Part shown: positions 7,861 to 17,026 of the stretch, one piece after another
How the letters are laid out: each line of letters opens with the position of its first letter
How positions within the stretch are numbered: the first letter of the stretch is position 1
Assembly (NCBI GenBank): GCA_025989215.1
Contig: JAPDNP010000006.1
Location: 124,001-188,000, forward strand
Reading direction: 5' to 3'
Length of the DNA stretch: 64,000 nucleotides
Source: Neisseriaceae bacterium JH1-16
GTDB taxonomy: Bacteria > Pseudomonadota > Gammaproteobacteria > Burkholderiales > Chromobacteriaceae
Translations under genes and position numbers: made by a program
Notes under the pieces: model-generated
What the model saw: only the letters and a program-made list of their open reading frames with translations
Told to the model about the DNA's origin: nothing
Database searches by the model: none

Positions 7861-8952
7861 ATGAGATCGATAGCCCGTTTCGCCCGTTTCGCCCGTTTGC
7901 TGTTGTGCCTGGCCTGTAGCCTGCCGGCGATTGCCGGCGATGCCTACCCGGCGGGCTACGCGCGGCTGGTCGACTCGGCCCGCCGCGAAGGCGCGCTGAC
8001 CATCTATTCCACCACCGACGCGCAGGCAATCGGCCCGCTGTTGGCCGGTTTCCGCCAGCGTTATCCCTTCCTGCGCGTCGACTATCGCGACCTGAACAGC
8101 GCCGAGCTGTACCGCCAGCTGCGCGGCGAGGTCGATGCTGGGCACGGTGTCGCCGACATCGCCTGGAGCTCGGCGATGGACCTGCAGGCGAAGCTGGTCA
8201 ACGACGGCTATGCGCAGCGCTATTCGTCCCCGGAACGCAATGCGCTGCCCGACTGGGCGCGCTGGCGCGACGAGACCTACGGCACCACCTTCGAGCCGGT
8301 GGTGTTCGCCTGGGACCGGCACGCGATGAGCGACCGCCAGGCGCCGCATACCCACGCCGAGTTGCGCCGCCAGCTCGCCGCTCACCACGAATGGACGCTG
8401 ACAGGCTACAACATCGAGGGTTCGGCGGTCGGCTACCTGCTGCTGACCCAGGACGCGCGTTACAACCCGGAGTTCTGGGATCTCGCCCAAGCGCTCGGCC
8501 CGGCGCTGCGACTGCGCGAGGAGCAGAGCCGCACCATGGCGTTGCAGCTCGGTCACGGCTCGGCGCAGTTCGGCTACAACCTGCTCGGGCCGTACACCGC
8601 CGAGCTCGCCCGCTCCAATCCGCGCATCGGCTGGCGCGTGCCGGAGGACTATGCGCTGGTGGTGTCGCGTCTGACCCTGATCAGCCGGCTGGCGCCGCAT
8701 CCGAATGCGGCACGGCTGTGGACCGATTACCTGCTGTCGGCCGAAGGCCAGCAGAAGCTCGCCGATGCCACCGGCCTGCCACCGATTCGCACCGGCCTGC
8801 CGCGCCGGCTGGACGGGGTGTCGCTCGATGCCCGCTCCAGCCAGTGGCGGCCGATCCAGGTCGGCAGCGGCCTGCTGGTCTACCTCGACAGCGCCAAACA
8901 GGGCCTGTTCCTCAGGCGCTGGCGCGACCTGGCCTTCAATCCGCCGCACTGA
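7861..8952 (+). CDS. Orphan periplasmic solute-binding protein (AfuA/PgtC-like, family 1)
   Basis: 363 residues. A signal peptide with an arginine-rich n-region and hydrophobic core (LLLCLACSLPAIAGDA) is followed by a family 1 binding-protein fold: EGALTIYSTTDAQAIGPLL, RGEVDAGHGVADIAWSSAMD, YGTTFEPVVFAWDR. No ABC permease or ATPase is adjacent. The neighbours are the TctD/TctE two-component genes (divergent) and a cation antiporter downstream. In the Salmonella pgt system a binding protein of this type (PgtC) takes part in signalling with its kinase, so an accessory-sensor role is plausible here. Starts at 7828 (ATG) or 7807 (TTG) are possible, but 7861 places the signal peptide at the N-terminus and leaves room for a promoter. 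Confidence 0.82.
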   Translation: MRSIARFARFARLLLCLACSLPAIAGDAYPAGYARLVDSARREGALTIYSTTDAQAIGPLLAGFRQRYPFLRVDYRDLNSAELYRQLRGEVDAGHGVADIAWSSAMDLQAKLVNDGYAQRYSSPERNALPDWARWRDETYGTTFEPVVFAWDRHAMSDRQAPHTHAELRRQLAAHHEWTLTGYNIEGSAVGYLLLTQDARYNPEFWDLAQALGPALRLREEQSRTMALQLGHGSAQFGYNLLGPYTAELARSNPRIGWRVPEDYALVVSRLTLISRLAPHPNAARLWTDYLLSAEGQQKLADATGLPPIRTGLPRRLDGVSLDARSSQWRPIQVGSGLLVYLDSAKQGLFLRRWRDLAFNPPH

Positions 8953-9038
8953 CGCCGGGGCATTCCATCACCAGCGCCCGACGAGGCGCGTGCTTCACCC
9001 ACACCAATAACAACGACCCACTACAAAGGATTCCACGG

Positions 9039-10046
9039 ATGTTGGCCGAACTGCTGTCCCTATTACTGATGCTGATCGTCATCCTGGTCGCCGCCGAGGT
9101 GTTCACCAACGCGCTCGAACACCTCGGCGACAAGCTGAAGATCTCCGAAGGCGTCACCGGCTCGCTGTTCGCCGCGGTCGGCACCGCCTTGCCGGAAACG
9201 CTGGTGCCTATCCTGGCAATCTTCGGCGGCACCGCCAGCGGCAACGTCCAGACCAGTCACGAGATCGGCGTCGGTGCGATCCTGGGCGCGCCCCTGATGC
9301 TCTCGACGCTGTCGGTGTGCCTGATGACCCTGTTCGCCTGGAAGCAGCGCGGCGGGCAGGGCGGTTTCCGCCCGGAGAAGAGCGGCTTCGTGCGCGACCT
9401 CAACACCTTCCTGATCGCGTTCGCGCTGGCCGCGGTGGCGATGTTCATCCCGCACGAGTACGGCTTCGGCCGCGTGCTGATCAGCGCCGCGCTGGTGCTC
9501 TTGTACTTCGTCTACGTGATGCAGACGCTGCGCGCGTCGGCTTCGCTGGTCGACGACGGCCACGCCACCGAGGCCGACTCGCCGATGTTCCTCGCCAAGT
9601 TCGGCCTGCCGACCAACTGGGCGACCATCCTGCTGCAGCTAGGTGGCGGCCTGGCGCTGCTGGTGTACGGTGCGCACGGCTTCATCCAGCACGTCGACAC
9701 TACCGCGCAGCTGCTCGGCGTGTCGGCGCTGCTCTTGTCGCTGATGATCGTGCCGATCGCCACCGAGCTGCCGGAAAAGATCAATTCCATCCTGTGGATC
9801 CGCAAGCACAAGGACACGCTGGCCTTCGGCAACATCACCGGCGCGATGGTGTTCCAGGGCACCTTGCTGCCGGCGATCGGCATCGCGCTGACGCCGTGGA
9901 ACCCGCAGACCGAGGTGCTGGCCGGCGTGCTGATCACCTTCATTGCCGCCGCCTGGCTGCGCCTGTTCGCCCACCGCCTGAAGGTCTGGCATCTGCTGGT
10001 CAACGGCGGGCTGTATGCCGGTTATCTGGCGATCAGCCTGTCTTGA
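9039..10046 (+). CDS. Ca2+/cation antiporter (CaCA) family membrane protein
   Basis: 335 residues with about ten transmembrane segments in two halves. The two alpha-repeats are visible: VTGSLFAAVGTALPETLVP (about 39-57) and LMIVPIATELPEKINS (about 238-253), each with the acidic residue that binds the cation. FGNITGAMVFQGTLLP follows the second repeat. The ribosome-binding site AAAGGA lies 8 bp before the ATG. The first codons ATG TTG GCC GAA are themselves a copy of the over-represented motif. The gene lies 86 bp after the solute-binding protein and before tctCBA. It may export Ca2+ taken up with citrate complexes, which is inference from position only. Confidence 0.85.
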   Translation: MLAELLSLLLMLIVILVAAEVFTNALEHLGDKLKISEGVTGSLFAAVGTALPETLVPILAIFGGTASGNVQTSHEIGVGAILGAPLMLSTLSVCLMTLFAWKQRGGQGGFRPEKSGFVRDLNTFLIAFALAAVAMFIPHEYGFGRVLISAALVLLYFVYVMQTLRASASLVDDGHATEADSPMFLAKFGLPTNWATILLQLGGGLALLVYGAHGFIQHVDTTAQLLGVSALLLSLMIVPIATELPEKINSILWIRKHKDTLAFGNITGAMVFQGTLLPAIGIALTPWNPQTEVLAGVLITFIAAAWLRLFAHRLKVWHLLVNGGLYAGYLAISLS

Positions 10047-10060
10047 ATTCGAAAAGCAAT

Positions 10061-10203
10061 TAACCCGTCTTCAAAGCGTCGCGAGCTGGTGTCAGCTCGG
10101 GGCGGACAGCGCGCAGGAACCGGAATGTACCGGGAGTACATGAGGATTCCGAGCACTGCCCAACCCGAGATCACACCCGCGCAGCAGCTTTGAGGGTGGG
10201 TTT
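10061..10203. repeat. MITE-like inverted-repeat element, copy 3 (diverged)
   Basis: About 143 bp with imperfect complementary ends (AACCCGTCTTCAAAGCGTCGC at left; GCAGCAGCTTTGAGGGTGGGTT at right, lengths approximate) and the central block CGGAATGTACCGGGAGTACATGAG. That block is the reverse complement of the core seen in the other copies. It sits 14 bp after the antiporter stop and about 40 bp before tctC, so it forms most of the tctC leader or promoter region. Confidence 0.6.
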
Positions 10204-10244
10204 GGTAGTACCCCACAACAAAAGACTTACAGAGGAGAAACCCC

Positions 10245-11198
10245 ATGAAACTTACCAAACTGCTGCTCGCCGGCTTGATCACCGCGCTTCCGCTGTCGGC
10301 GCTGGCCCAGGTCGACCAGTTCAAGATCATGGCGCCGGCCAACCCGGGCGGCGGCTGGGACACCATCGCCCGCACGCTGGGTGATGCGCTGCGTGCTTCC
10401 GGCCAGGCCAAGAATGTGGTGGTAGAGAACAAGGCCGGCGCCGGCGGCACCATCGGTATGGCGCAGTTCATCAACACCGACCGCGGTAACCCGCACGCGC
10501 TGTTGGTGGCCGGCGCGATCACCGTCGGTTCGATCGAGACCAACAAGTCGCCGGTCAACTTCGGCATGGTGACGCCGGTGGCGCGGCTGATGGGCGAGTA
10601 CAACGTGTTGGTGGTGCCGGCAGCGTCGCCGTACAAGACCATCAACGAGTTGATGGCCGCCTACAAGGCCAAGCCGGGCAGCGTCAGCTTCGGCGGCGGT
10701 TCGGCCGGCGGTATCGACCACATCATGGCCTCGCAGCTGTCCGAGAAGGTCGGCGTCGATCCGGCCAAGCTCAACTACATCCCGTTTGCCGGCGGCGGCG
10801 AGGGCAAGGCGGCGGTGCTCGGCGGTCAGTTGGCCGCCTACATCAGCGGCTACGGCGAGCTGGCCGACCTGATCAAGGCCGGCAAGGTGCGCGCGCTGGG
10901 CTTGTCGGCCGAGAAGCGCCAGCCGGATATCCCGGTGGCGACGCTGAAGGAGCAGGGCCTGGACGTGGCGGTGGTGAACTGGCGCGGCGTGTTCGGCGCG
11001 CCGGGCATCAGCGATGCACAGAAGAAGCAGCTGGTGAGCATGGTCGAGGCGGCGCTGAAGACGCCGACCTGGAAGGAACGCGCCGCCAAGCTCGAATGGA
11101 TCGACATGTACCAGCCGGCCGACCAGTTCAAGCCCTTCCTCGCCGACGAGATCAAACGCACCGGCGTGGCGGTGAAGAAGCTGAAGCTGGGGAACTGA
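10245..11198 (+). CDS. tctC: TctC, Bug-family periplasmic tricarboxylate-binding protein
   Basis: 317 residues with signal peptide (KLLLAGLITALPLSALAQ) and the Bug-family fold: IMAPANPGGGWDTIARTL near the N-terminus, ENKAGAGGTIGMAQF, FGGGSAGGIDHIMAS, then VNWRGVFGAPGIS. It captures a carboxylate such as citrate in the periplasm and hands it to the TctA/TctB membrane complex. GAGGAG lies 9 bp before the start. First gene of a tight operon with tctB (3 bp gap) and tctA. TctD/TctE at 5749-7786 is the likely regulator. The exact substrate cannot be deduced. Confidence 0.93.
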   Translation: MKLTKLLLAGLITALPLSALAQVDQFKIMAPANPGGGWDTIARTLGDALRASGQAKNVVVENKAGAGGTIGMAQFINTDRGNPHALLVAGAITVGSIETNKSPVNFGMVTPVARLMGEYNVLVVPAASPYKTINELMAAYKAKPGSVSFGGGSAGGIDHIMASQLSEKVGVDPAKLNYIPFAGGGEGKAAVLGGQLAAYISGYGELADLIKAGKVRALGLSAEKRQPDIPVATLKEQGLDVAVVNWRGVFGAPGISDAQKKQLVSMVEAALKTPTWKERAAKLEWIDMYQPADQFKPFLADEIKRTGVAVKKLKLGN

Positions 11199-11201
11199 GC
11201 G

Positions 11202-11684
11202 ATGAGCCGCCGCGCAACCGGCGAGCAATGGCTCGCCCTGGGGGTGATCGTGCTGGGGCTGATCATGGCCTGGCAGATCACCGACATCCCGGCCGATGCC
11301 GGCTACGCCAGGATCGGGCCGCGTTTCTTCCCGACCCTGGTGGTGACGGGCCTGGTGATGTGCGGCGGCGCGCTGCTGCTGCGCGCCACCCGTCGCCCGG
11401 CGAGGTTGGCCGAACCGGCCGAAGAGGGCGCCGAGCCGCAGCCCGACGCCGACTGGCGCATGTTCGCCATGGTGTCCGGCGCGCTGATCGCGCACATGGC
11501 GCTGATCGGCCTGATCGGCTTCACCCTGGCCGGCACGCTGCTGTGCTTCGGCATCTGCCGCGCGCTCGAAACCAAGAAGCCGTGGCGTGACGCCGTGCTG
11601 TCCTTCCTGCTGACCTGGGGGCTGTTCCAGCTGTTCGTATTGCTGGGCCTCAACCTGCCGTCGCTGATTACCGGAGTGCTGTAG
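11202..11684 (+). CDS. tctB: TctB, small membrane subunit of tripartite tricarboxylate transporter
   Basis: 160 residues with four hydrophobic segments (about 10-27, 42-62, 88-110 and 120-155), the normal length and topology of TctB. The loop GYARIGPRFFPTLV after the first helix is the family hallmark. It lies 3 bp after tctC and directly abuts tctA, so all three are one transcript. Confidence 0.93.
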   Translation: MSRRATGEQWLALGVIVLGLIMAWQITDIPADAGYARIGPRFFPTLVVTGLVMCGGALLLRATRRPARLAEPAEEGAEPQPDADWRMFAMVSGALIAHMALIGLIGFTLAGTLLCFGICRALETKKPWRDAVLSFLLTWGLFQLFVLLGLNLPSLITGVL

Positions 11685-13199
11685 ATGGAATCCTTGCAAG
11701 CACTGTTCGACCTGGGCTTCGCCACCGCGCTGACCCCGGCCAACCTGATGTGGGCGCTGCTCGGCTGCACGCTCGGCACCGCCATCGGCGTGCTGCCGGG
11801 CGTCGGCCCGGCGGTGACGGTGGCGCTGCTGTTGCCGGTCACCCACAGCGTCGAGCCGACCGGCGCGCTGATCATGCTGTGCGGCGTGTACTACGGCGCG
11901 ATGTTCGGCGGCTCCACCACCTCGATCCTGCTCAATACCCCGGGCGAGGCGGGCAGCATCGTTTCGGCGCTAGAGGGTAACAAGATGGCACGGCTCGGCC
12001 GCGCCGGCCCGGCTTTGAGCACCGCGGCGATCGGCTCCTTTGTGGCTGGCACCATCGCCACCGTGCTGTTGACGCTGCTGGCGCCATTGGTCGCCGATGT
12101 GGCGCTGAAGCTCGGCCCGGTGGAGAACTTCGCACTGATGATGCTGACCTTCGCGGCGGTGTCGGCGGTGCTAGGCTCCTCGCCGCTGAAGGGCATGACC
12201 GCGCTGTTCTTCGGCCTCTCATTGGGGCTGATCGGCATCGAGGAGCAATCCGGCCAGGCGCGCTTCACCTTCGGCCAACTGCCGCTGATCGACGGCATCG
12301 ACATCGTGGTGGTGGCGATGGGCCTGTTCGCCATCGGCGAGACACTGTACACCGCGACTTTCGAGAACCGAACCCGCGCGGCGCTGGAGAAGATCAAGGG
12401 CTCGATCTGGATGAGCCGCAGCGACTGGAAACGCTCCTGGTGGCCGTGGCTGCGCGGCACCGCGATCGGCTTCCCGTTCGGCACGCTGCCGGCCGGCGGC
12501 ACCGAGATGCCGACCTTCCTGTCCTACTCGGCCGAACGCAAGCTGGCCAAGGGCGAAGCGAAGGACGAGTTCGGCAAGGGCGCGATCGAAGGCGTGGCCG
12601 GCCCCGAGGCGGCCAATAACGCCGCGGTCACCGGCACGCTGGTGCCCTTGTTGACGCTGGGCATCCCCACCTCGGCCACCGCGGCGATCATGCTGTCGGC
12701 CTTCCAGCAATACAACATCGTGCCCGGCCCGCTGTTGTTCGACAGCTACCCGGAGCTGGTATGGGGGCTGATCGCCAGCCTGTATATCGGTAACGTGATG
12801 CTGTTGGTGCTGAACCTGCCGCTGGTCGGGCTGTGGGTGCAGTTCCTGAAGGTGCCGCGCCCGCTGCTCTACGGTGGCATCGTGCTGCTGGCGACGATGG
12901 GCGCTTATGCGTTGCGCCAGAGCTGGTTCGACCTGATGCTGCTGTACTTGGTCGGCGTGGTCGGCTTCGTGATGCGCCGCTTCGACTTCCCGGTGGTGCC
13001 GCTAGTGGTCGGACTGATCGTCGGTCCCTTGGCCGAAAAGCAGTTCCGCCGCTCGATGGCGATCAACGAGGGCGACGCTACGGTGTTCTTCACCCATCCG
13101 ATCTCGCTGGCGATCCTGCTGGTGACGGCGGCGATCCTGGTGGTGCCGCCGCTGCTGCGCCGCCGCCAGGCGATGCTCGCGCAGGTGAGCGCCGGCTGA
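11685..13199 (+). CDS. tctA: TctA, large membrane subunit of tripartite tricarboxylate transporter
   Basis: 504 residues, about twelve transmembrane segments. Family signatures are [18 protein letters not shown] (about 36-53), [20 protein letters not shown] (about 69-88), [19 protein letters not shown] (about 264-282) and [15 protein letters not shown]. It forms the transport channel, probably driven by an ion gradient. Last gene of tctCBA, followed by a strong terminator at 13243-13279. Confidence 0.95.
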   Translation: MESLQALFDLGFATALTPANLMWALLGCTLGTAIGVLPGVGPAVTVALLLPVTHSVEPTGALIMLCGVYYGAMFGGSTTSILLNTPGEAGSIVSALEGNKMARLGRAGPALSTAAIGSFVAGTIATVLLTLLAPLVADVALKLGPVENFALMMLTFAAVSAVLGSSPLKGMTALFFGLSLGLIGIEEQSGQARFTFGQLPLIDGIDIVVVAMGLFAIGETLYTATFENRTRAALEKIKGSIWMSRSDWKRSWWPWLRGTAIGFPFGTLPAGGTEMPTFLSYSAERKLAKGEAKDEFGKGAIEGVAGPEAANNAAVTGTLVPLLTLGIPTSATAAIMLSAFQQYNIVPGPLLFDSYPELVWGLIASLYIGNVMLLVLNLPLVGLWVQFLKVPRPLLYGGIVLLATMGAYALRQSWFDLMLLYLVGVVGFVMRRFDFPVVPLVVGLIVGPLAEKQFRRSMAINEGDATVFFTHPISLAILLVTAAILVVPPLLRRRQAMLAQVSAG

Positions 13200-13242
13200 G
13201 TTTTCCGCTGCTCTGCTCTCGGACCAGTACGTTGGTCCTGTT

Positions 13243-13279
13243 GGCCGGCCGCTCCCTTGGGGGCGTGCCGGCCTTTTTT
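13243..13279 (+). terminator. Rho-independent terminator of tctCBA
   Basis: GGCCGGC...GCCGGCC stem followed by TTTTTT. A second small hairpin, GGACCAGTACGTTGGTCC, lies at 13221-13238. Confidence 0.85.
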
Positions 13280-13409
13280 GTGGAGCTAATGGGGGCCCTC
13301 GTTCGGGCTGTGCGTTGGTGGTCTCGCCCGGCGCAGTCGCAGCTCGCCCCAGCGCCTCAACATCGATCCCATGCACCACAGGATTCGGCCAACGTCAGTC
13401 GGGGGAAGC

Positions 13410-13437
13410 AAAAAAAGAGCCCCGCCGAGGCGGGGCT
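13410..13437 (-). terminator. Minus-strand terminator for the amino-acid permease
   Basis: Read on the minus strand, AGCCCCGCCTCGGCGGGGCT is followed by CTTTTTTT. The permease transcript reaches it only after passing through the repeat element at 13495-13635. Uptake-like motif copies flank it at about 13384 and 13457. Confidence 0.8.
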
Positions 13438-13494
13438 TGATCACTTGCTTTAGAAGGTTGGCCGAATGGCCTGCTTGCTGCTGCTTACTGCTTA

Positions 13495-13635
13495 GAACCT
13501 ATTCACGATCTCGCGAACGAAGGGTCAGTCAAGGCGGAATGTCGCGAAAAGGCGGAGTGGACATGGAGTCCATGAGCATTTTGAGCGGCATTCCAACGCA
13601 GGATCACCCGAGTGCAGCAGATCGTGAGCAGGTTC
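13495..13635. repeat. MITE-like inverted-repeat element, copy 4, with TTA target duplication
   Basis: 141 bp, ends GAACCTATTCACGATCTCGC and GCAGATCGTGAGCAGGTTC, inverted relative to the copy at 5273-5413. TTA flanks both sides (13492-13494 and 13636-13638). The right-hand TTA is the reverse complement of the permease TAA stop codon, so the insertion duplicated the stop triplet. Best-preserved example of the family. Confidence 0.85.
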
Positions 13636-15033
13636 TTACAACGATTGGGTGGCCGGACGACCAGCCGGCTCTGCCTTGTCCTTGTTGAAGCCCATCAGGT
13701 AGTACATCACCACCAGGAACACCAACCAGCCCGGGCCGATGATCAGTGCCACGCGGGTATCCGGGAAGTAGGCCATCAGGCCGATTACCAGCGCCAGGAA
13801 GCCCAGCGCGATGTAGGAGCCGTACGGGAACAGCGGCATGCGGTAGGCCAGCGATGCCAGTTGCGCCGGCGACAGGGTGCGGCGGAACTTCAGCTGCGAC
13901 AGCAGGATGATCGCCCAGGTCCAGATTGCGCCGAAGGTCGAGATCGCGGTCAGCCAGGCGAACACTTCTTTCGGCGCCAGGTAGTTCAACAGCACGCCGC
14001 CCAGCAGCACCACCACCGACAGCAGCACGGCCGCGTTCGGCACGCCGTTCTTGCCGACCTTGGCGAACACCGGCAGCGCCTGCTTCTGCTGCGCCAGGTT
14101 GTACAGCATGCGGCCGGTACTGAAGATGCCGCTATTGCACGAGGACAGCGCGGCGGTCAGCACCACGAAGTTGATGATGCCAGCGGCGGCCGGGATGCCC
14201 ATCTTCTCGAAAGTCATCACGAACGGGCTGCCGGTGGTGCCGATCTGATCCCACGGGTAGATTGCCATGATCACGAACAGCGCGCCGATGTAGAAAATCA
14301 GGATGCGCCAGAACACCGAGTCGATGGCGCGCGCCAGCGATTTCTTCGGGTTCTTCGCCTCACCGGCGGTCAGGCCGATCATCTCCACGCCCAGGTAGGC
14401 GAACATCACCATCTGCAGCGACATGAACACGCCGCTCCAGCCGTGCGGCATGAAGCCGCCGTGGCTCCACAGATTGCTGATGCCGGTGGCGATGCCGCCG
14501 TTGCCCAGGCCGAACACGATCATGCCCAGGCTGGAGACGATCATCAGCACGATGGTGACGATCTTGATCAGCGCGAACCAGAATTCGAATTCACCGTAGG
14601 CCTTCACCGCGATGAAGTTGACCGAACCCATGATCACCAGTGCGCTCAGCGCCCAGATCCAGGTCGGCACATCCGGGAACCAGATGCCCATATAGATGCC
14701 GACCGCGGTGATCTCGGCCATGCAGGTGACGAGCCACAGGAACCAGTAGTTCCAGCCGGTCAGATAGCCGGCCATCGGGCCGAGGTAGTTCTGTGCATAA
14801 CGGCTGAACGAGCCGGCCACCGGGTTGTGGATGGCCATCTCGCCGAGCGCGCGCATGATCAGAAAAATGGCGAAGCCGCCGAGCGCGTAGGAAATCATGA
14901 TCGCCGGGCCGGCCATCTTGATTGCGGTGGCGGAACCGAGGAACAGGCCGACGCCGATGGCGGCACCCAGCGCCATCAGATTGATGTGGCGCTCCTCGAG
15001 CCCGCGATGAAGGGTCTCTTGATTGTCTTGCAT
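13636..15033 (-). CDS. APC-family amino-acid permease, ProY-like
   Basis: 465 residues, twelve predicted transmembrane segments. The N-terminal motif RHINLMALGAAIGVGLFLGS (about 15-34), MAGPAIMISYALGG and MRALGEMAIHNPVAGSFSRY are typical of the AAT branch of the APC superfamily, nearest in pattern to the ProY/CycA/AroP group. Consensus FAYLGVEMIGLTAGEAKNP lies at about 218-236. It is an inner-membrane proton-coupled amino-acid importer; the substrate (proline, aromatic or other) is not decidable here. Its stop codon coincides with the target duplication of the adjacent repeat element. Confidence 0.88.
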   Translation of the reverse strand: MQDNQETLHRGLEERHINLMALGAAIGVGLFLGSATAIKMAGPAIMISYALGGFAIFLIMRALGEMAIHNPVAGSFSRYAQNYLGPMAGYLTGWNYWFLWLVTCMAEITAVGIYMGIWFPDVPTWIWALSALVIMGSVNFIAVKAYGEFEFWFALIKIVTIVLMIVSSLGMIVFGLGNGGIATGISNLWSHGGFMPHGWSGVFMSLQMVMFAYLGVEMIGLTAGEAKNPKKSLARAIDSVFWRILIFYIGALFVIMAIYPWDQIGTTGSPFVMTFEKMGIPAAAGIINFVVLTAALSSCNSGIFSTGRMLYNLAQQKQALPVFAKVGKNGVPNAAVLLSVVVLLGGVLLNYLAPKEVFAWLTAISTFGAIWTWAIILLSQLKFRRTLSPAQLASLAYRMPLFPYGSYIALGFLALVIGLMAYFPDTRVALIIGPGWLVFLVVMYYLMGFNKDKAEPAGRPATQSL

Positions 15034-15494
15034 GGTCTCTCCTGATAACTCCCGGTAGGGAGCCTTGCTACTTGTATGGCCGGATAGGCTGTTGTTAACG
15101 CCGCGTTATGGTCGCGGCTGTCACAGGGCGGTAGCCGAAGCCGGTAACCGCCTGTCATGCATTGATCATGACGTGAAAAGTGTAGCATCACATCCTGCGG
15201 TTAGGGCATAGCTATATAAGCTTTCGTTATCTTTCAGTGGTGGGTTTTTGTGATTTTTTCGGTTTATATGAAATAAATTATTGATAATTGCACGTTATGA
15301 GAAACAAACTATTTCACTAGGCAGTGAGGCAATCAAAAAAAGGTGAAAAATGCCTATCAGGTACCGCTGATGAAGGGGAGGAAAATAGCGGGCTTACCGC
15401 GACCGAGAGGTAAAAGTGTCGCCAATCGATTGTCGGACGATTTCGTGTAGAGAGAAATGGTGTGCGGTAGCTTGGCCTAAGCGGTGGACAGTAA
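15034..15494. other. Intergenic region upstream of the permease, AT-rich
   Basis: No gene is recognised. The stretch 15185-15320 is unusually AT-rich (for example TATATAAGC and GAAATAAATTATTGATAATTG) and probably contains the permease promoter, perhaps with regulator sites I cannot assign. The remainder up to the terminator at 15495 has no visible coding content. Confidence 0.4.
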
Positions 15495-15545
15495 AACGGC
15501 CGTGCCGGCCGCCAACTCGAATGGTTGGCAACCGGCACGGCCGTT
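15493..15545 (-). terminator. Terminator of the CNNM/CorC gene
   Basis: A long hairpin with arms AACGGCCGTGCCGG and CCGGCACGGCCGTT (plus strand) is followed on the minus strand by TTTTACTG. An inner GCCAAC/GTTGGC pair extends the stem. Confidence 0.8.
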
Positions 15546-15563
15546 GGGAGTAGCGCTGTCGGC

Positions 15564-16877
15564 TTACTGCAGGCTTTGCAGCGGCAGCTTCGGGTAGACC
15601 CGCACCAGCACTATGCGCGGGCCATTCATCTTCTTCACCACCACGCTGAACTGCTCGAAGTCGATCTTTTGGCCTTCTTTGGGCAGATCACCGAGCTTGT
15701 TCATCACCAGGCCGCCGATCGATTCGACTTCTTCATTGTCGATGTCGATGCCGAGTGCGCGCTCCAGCGAGAACAGCGGCAGGCTACCCTTGCCGATCAG
15801 CGTATCGTCGTCGAGGCGGGTCCAGTCGTTCTGGTCCTGGCGGAACTCGTCGCGAATCTGGCCGACTAGCGCCGAGAGCAGGTTGTCCAGCGTCAGAAAG
15901 CCCAGCGGGTTCTGACCCTTGTAGCCGACGATCGCGAAGTGCGGCACACCCTTGCGGAACAGGCGCAGCAACTCCAGTGCCGGCATGTCTTCCGGCACCA
16001 GTTCGACCGGGCGCAGGTAGTGTTCCAGCGAGTGCAGCGTCTTGCCGTGCTTCTGCGCCAGGAACAGGTCTTTCAGGTGGATCACCCCGAGTACCGTCTC
16101 GCCATCGTGGTCGAAGTAGGGGTAGCGGCTGAAGCGGTGCTGGTAGGCGGTCTCCAGGTTCTCGTCCAGCGTGCGGTCGCGGTACAGGCCGGTCACCTCG
16201 CCGATCGGTCGCATCAGGTCGGACACCTGCAGCTCGCTGAAATCCAGCGTATGCGCCATCACCACCCACTCATCACGGGTGAATTTCTCGGTGGTGCGAC
16301 TGCTGCGCAGGATCAGCTTCAGCTCATCCGACGAATACTGGGAGTCGTGGCCGTGCCCGCCATCGAGGCCGGCCAGCTTCAGGATGGTGTTGGCGCTGTG
16401 GTTCAGCACCCAGATCGCCGGATACATCAGCCAGTAGAACAGGTAGAGCGGGGTTGCCGTCCAGATCGACACGTTCTCGGGGCGACGGATCGCCATCGAT
16501 TTCGGGGCCAACTCACCCACCACGATGTGCAGGAAGGAGATGGTGAAGAACGCGAAGAAGAACGAGATGCCGTGGATCAGCTGGGCCGACTGGATGCCGA
16601 TGGTTTCCAGCAGCGGGGACAGCAGACGCGCGAATGCGGGTTCACCGATCCAGCCCAAGCCCAGCGAGGCGAGCGTGATGCCCAGCTGGCAAGCGGATAG
16701 GTAGGCGTCGAGATGGGAGTGAACTTGAATCAGCAGCCGGCCGCGGATGCCGTGATGTTTGGCCAGTGCTCGTACCCGGGTCTGGCGCAGTTTGACGAGG
16801 GCGAATTCGGCTGCAACGAAGAAGCCATTGAGCGCGACCAGAGCAAACGCCGCAATGACCAGTAAGAGGTTTTCCAA
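15564..16877 (-). CDS. CNNM-type membrane protein with CBS pair and CorC/HlyC domain
   Basis: 437 residues. An N-terminal DUF21/CNNM domain with four hydrophobic segments (NGFFVAAEFALVKLRQTRVR about 17-36; CQLGITLASLGLGWIGEP about 63-80) is followed by two CBS motifs (DLMRPIGEVTGLYRD about 217-231; RPVELVPEDMPALELLRLF). A C-terminal CorC_HlyC domain includes SIGGLVMNKLGDLPKEGQ. Members are implicated in Mg2+/Co2+ efflux; the old name haemolysin is not informative. The only in-frame start at the N-terminus is TTG with a weak upstream ribosome-binding sequence. Monocistronic, with its own terminator. Confidence 0.88.
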   Translation of the reverse strand: MENLLLVIAAFALVALNGFFVAAEFALVKLRQTRVRALAKHHGIRGRLLIQVHSHLDAYLSACQLGITLASLGLGWIGEPAFARLLSPLLETIGIQSAQLIHGISFFFAFFTISFLHIVVGELAPKSMAIRRPENVSIWTATPLYLFYWLMYPAIWVLNHSANTILKLAGLDGGHGHDSQYSSDELKLILRSSRTTEKFTRDEWVVMAHTLDFSELQVSDLMRPIGEVTGLYRDRTLDENLETAYQHRFSRYPYFDHDGETVLGVIHLKDLFLAQKHGKTLHSLEHYLRPVELVPEDMPALELLRLFRKGVPHFAIVGYKGQNPLGFLTLDNLLSALVGQIRDEFRQDQNDWTRLDDDTLIGKGSLPLFSLERALGIDIDNEEVESIGGLVMNKLGDLPKEGQKIDFEQFSVVVKKMNGPRIVLVRVYPKLPLQSLQ

Positions 16878-16942
16878 CCGGGGTAGGTCTCATGTGATGA
16901 ACGAGCTACCAGTATACCTGCCGTCCGCTGGGCTGTGGATGA

Positions 16943-16991
16943 CAAAACCGCACCGGCAACAGGCCTTTCGGCCAACTGGCGGTGCGGTTTG
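16943..16991. terminator. Hairpin with uptake-like motif in its loop, between CNNM and asr-like genes
   Basis: Arms CAAAACCGCACCG and CGGTGCGGTTTG enclose a loop that contains TTCGGCCAA at about 16968. T-runs are short, so termination efficiency is uncertain. On the minus strand it lies downstream of the Asr-like gene, which is the transcript it would end. Confidence 0.55.
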
Positions 16992-17026
16992 TCGATCAGG
17001 CGGCGGAGCCGCCTAATCAGACTGCC

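Noticed and set aside
10227-11846. Long minus-strand open frame (539 codons) opposite tctC/tctB
   Set aside because: It is a His/Arg/Gln-rich shadow; tctCBA are unambiguous on the plus strand.
13612-15045. Long plus-strand open frame opposite the amino-acid permease
   Set aside because: Composition is that of an antisense shadow, while the minus strand shows complete APC-family motifs.
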